A stretch of 6,618 bases of DNA from Saprospiraceae bacterium. GTDB taxonomy: Bacteria > Bacteroidota > Bacteroidia > Chitinophagales > Saprospiraceae. Below the pieces are notes generated by a model. It saw nothing but the letters and a program-made list of their open reading frames with translations. It made no database searches and was not told where the DNA came from. Made by a program: the position numbers and the translations under genes. This document shows positions 5,962 to 6,618 of the stretch, piece by piece. The DNA is taken from NCBI GenBank assembly GCA_020850025.1, contig JADZFI010000243.1, forward strand, positions 1 to 6,618. Reading direction: 5' to 3'. The stretch's first letter is position 1. The number at the start of each line of letters is the position of its first letter.

Positions 5962-5987
5962 GGGCTTTGATGCGGGCATCAGAGCCC
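5962..5987 (-). other. Hairpin between exbB and the first exbD
   Basis: GGGCT (5962-5966) pairs with AGCCC (5983-5987) and TGATG (5968-5972) with CATCA (5977-5981), with one mismatch between the two stems and a 4-nt loop. On the minus strand no T tract follows, so it is not a standard terminator. It might protect the exbB 3' end after processing or lower exbD output. Confidence 0.5.
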
Positions 5988-6003
5988 CATTACTCATCCC
6001 TAA

Positions 6004-6618
6004 TTAGTGTCCTTTTGCCGCATAAGTTTGAGTCAGGCTGTAACCTGCCTCGTCGATGCGGTAAGTCATGGAGTCGATACGGCTGGTGAAGAAGTTGTAG
6101 GCAATGATGGCCAGGGCAGAGGTACCGATACCGAGAGCGGTATTGATAAGTGCCTCAGAGATACCGGTTGCCAGAGCAGTGGAGTCCGGAGCGCCAGCGT
6201 TAGCAAGAGCTGCGAACGAACGGATCATCCCCAATACCGTACCGAACAGACCCAGAAGCGTTGCAACAGAGGCAACCGTTGCCAGGATGTTCAGGTTTTT
6301 TTCGAGCATTGGAAGCTCCAGGGTCGTGGCCTCTTCCACTTCTTTTTGGATGGCAATTACTTTTTCATCCTTTTCCATACCCGAAATTTTCTCCATTTCG
6401 GCGTACTTGTGCAAACCGGCGCGAACTACGTTGGCTACAGCGCCTTTTTGTTTGTCGCAAGCTGCAACGGCGCCATTAAGATCGCCGCGGTCGAGGAGGC
6501 CTTTGATGCTGCGCACGAATGCGTCAATATTACCGGCGCCCTGAGCTTTGTTCAGGGTAATAAAGCGTTCGAACACGAACACGATTACCGTAAAGAACGT
6601 GGTAAGAAGCATAGGTAC
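6004..6618 (-). CDS. exbB: ExbB/TolQ/MotA proton channel protein, N-terminus missing
   Basis: The gene enters from the right edge; 204 residues are visible and the frame is open through base 6618, so the ATG at 6612 is internal. Counting from that Met: the end of a first transmembrane helix (about 1-16), a cytoplasmic loop with the charged stretch EKDEKVIAIQKEVEEATTLE (80-99), and two more helices (about 108-133 and 152-175). Key features are GLFGTVLGM with T125 and ISEALINTALGIG with T158, the two conserved pore threonines of ExbB/TolQ. Role: the ExbB pentamer surrounds an ExbD dimer and conducts protons to drive TonB. Relative to 244 residues in E. coli ExbB, at least about 40 residues are missing. 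It is the first visible gene of the operon; its promoter lies outside the window. Confidence 0.94.
   Translation of the reverse strand, partial: VPMLLTTFFTVIVFVFERFITLNKAQGAGNIDAFVRSIKGLLDRGDLNGAVAACDKQKGAVANVVRAGLHKYAEMEKISGMEKDEKVIAIQKEVEEATTLELPMLEKNLNILATVASVATLLGLFGTVLGMIRSFAALANAGAPDSTALATGISEALINTALGIGTSALAIIAYNFFTSRIDSMTYRIDEAGYSLTQTYAAKGH

Overview
The window looks like Bacteroidota chromosome. TonB-system proteins of the ExbB-ExbD-ExbD-TonB layout, TonB N-termini carrying the DMLDI(I/V)FA-x-RN-x-AYGAY-x-LRREYP signature, A/T-rich start regions without strong Shine-Dalgarno sites, a TAnnTTTG-type promoter box and a PKD-type secreted protein (WDFGD) all fit this phylum. A Saprospiria or Chitinophagia member is my best guess, but the class cannot be proven from this sequence. 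Every confident gene is on the minus strand, so transcription runs right to left.

Right to left: a partial exbB (its N-terminus lies beyond the right edge), two tandem exbD genes, and a TonB gene with a ten-proline run form one likely operon (6618-3678), closed by a clear intrinsic terminator at 3611-3647. A second TonB paralog (3439-2615) follows a 238-bp gap that holds a plausible promoter of its own. Downstream of it lie a 63-bp near-perfect palindrome (2543-2605) and then a terminator-like hairpin with a T tract (2495-2522). Next is a Tat-signal Gfo/Idh/MocA oxidoreductase (2396-1029) whose leader contains eight 9-bp tandem repeats (2400-2471).

The left kilobase is A/T-rich and mostly without recognisable genes. 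It contains a strong plus-strand terminator (543-575) preceded by a TAnnTTTG box, which together could delimit a roughly 105-nt orphan RNA; a weak 56-codon plus-strand ORF (770-940); and, at the left edge, a minus-strand secreted PKD-domain gene that appears frameshifted at about 226-231 and runs off the window.

Working together: ExbB and the two ExbD proteins form the proton-driven inner-membrane motor that energises TonB, which in turn drives TonB-dependent outer-membrane receptors. The two TonB proteins share a body plan but differ in linker and probably in promoter, so they may serve different receptors or conditions. The oxidoreductase appears to be a separate transcription unit with no evident functional tie. 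I did not find an obvious undescribed multi-gene system; the items most worth a second look are non-coding (palindrome, 9-bp repeat leader, orphan terminator unit) and the broken PKD gene.
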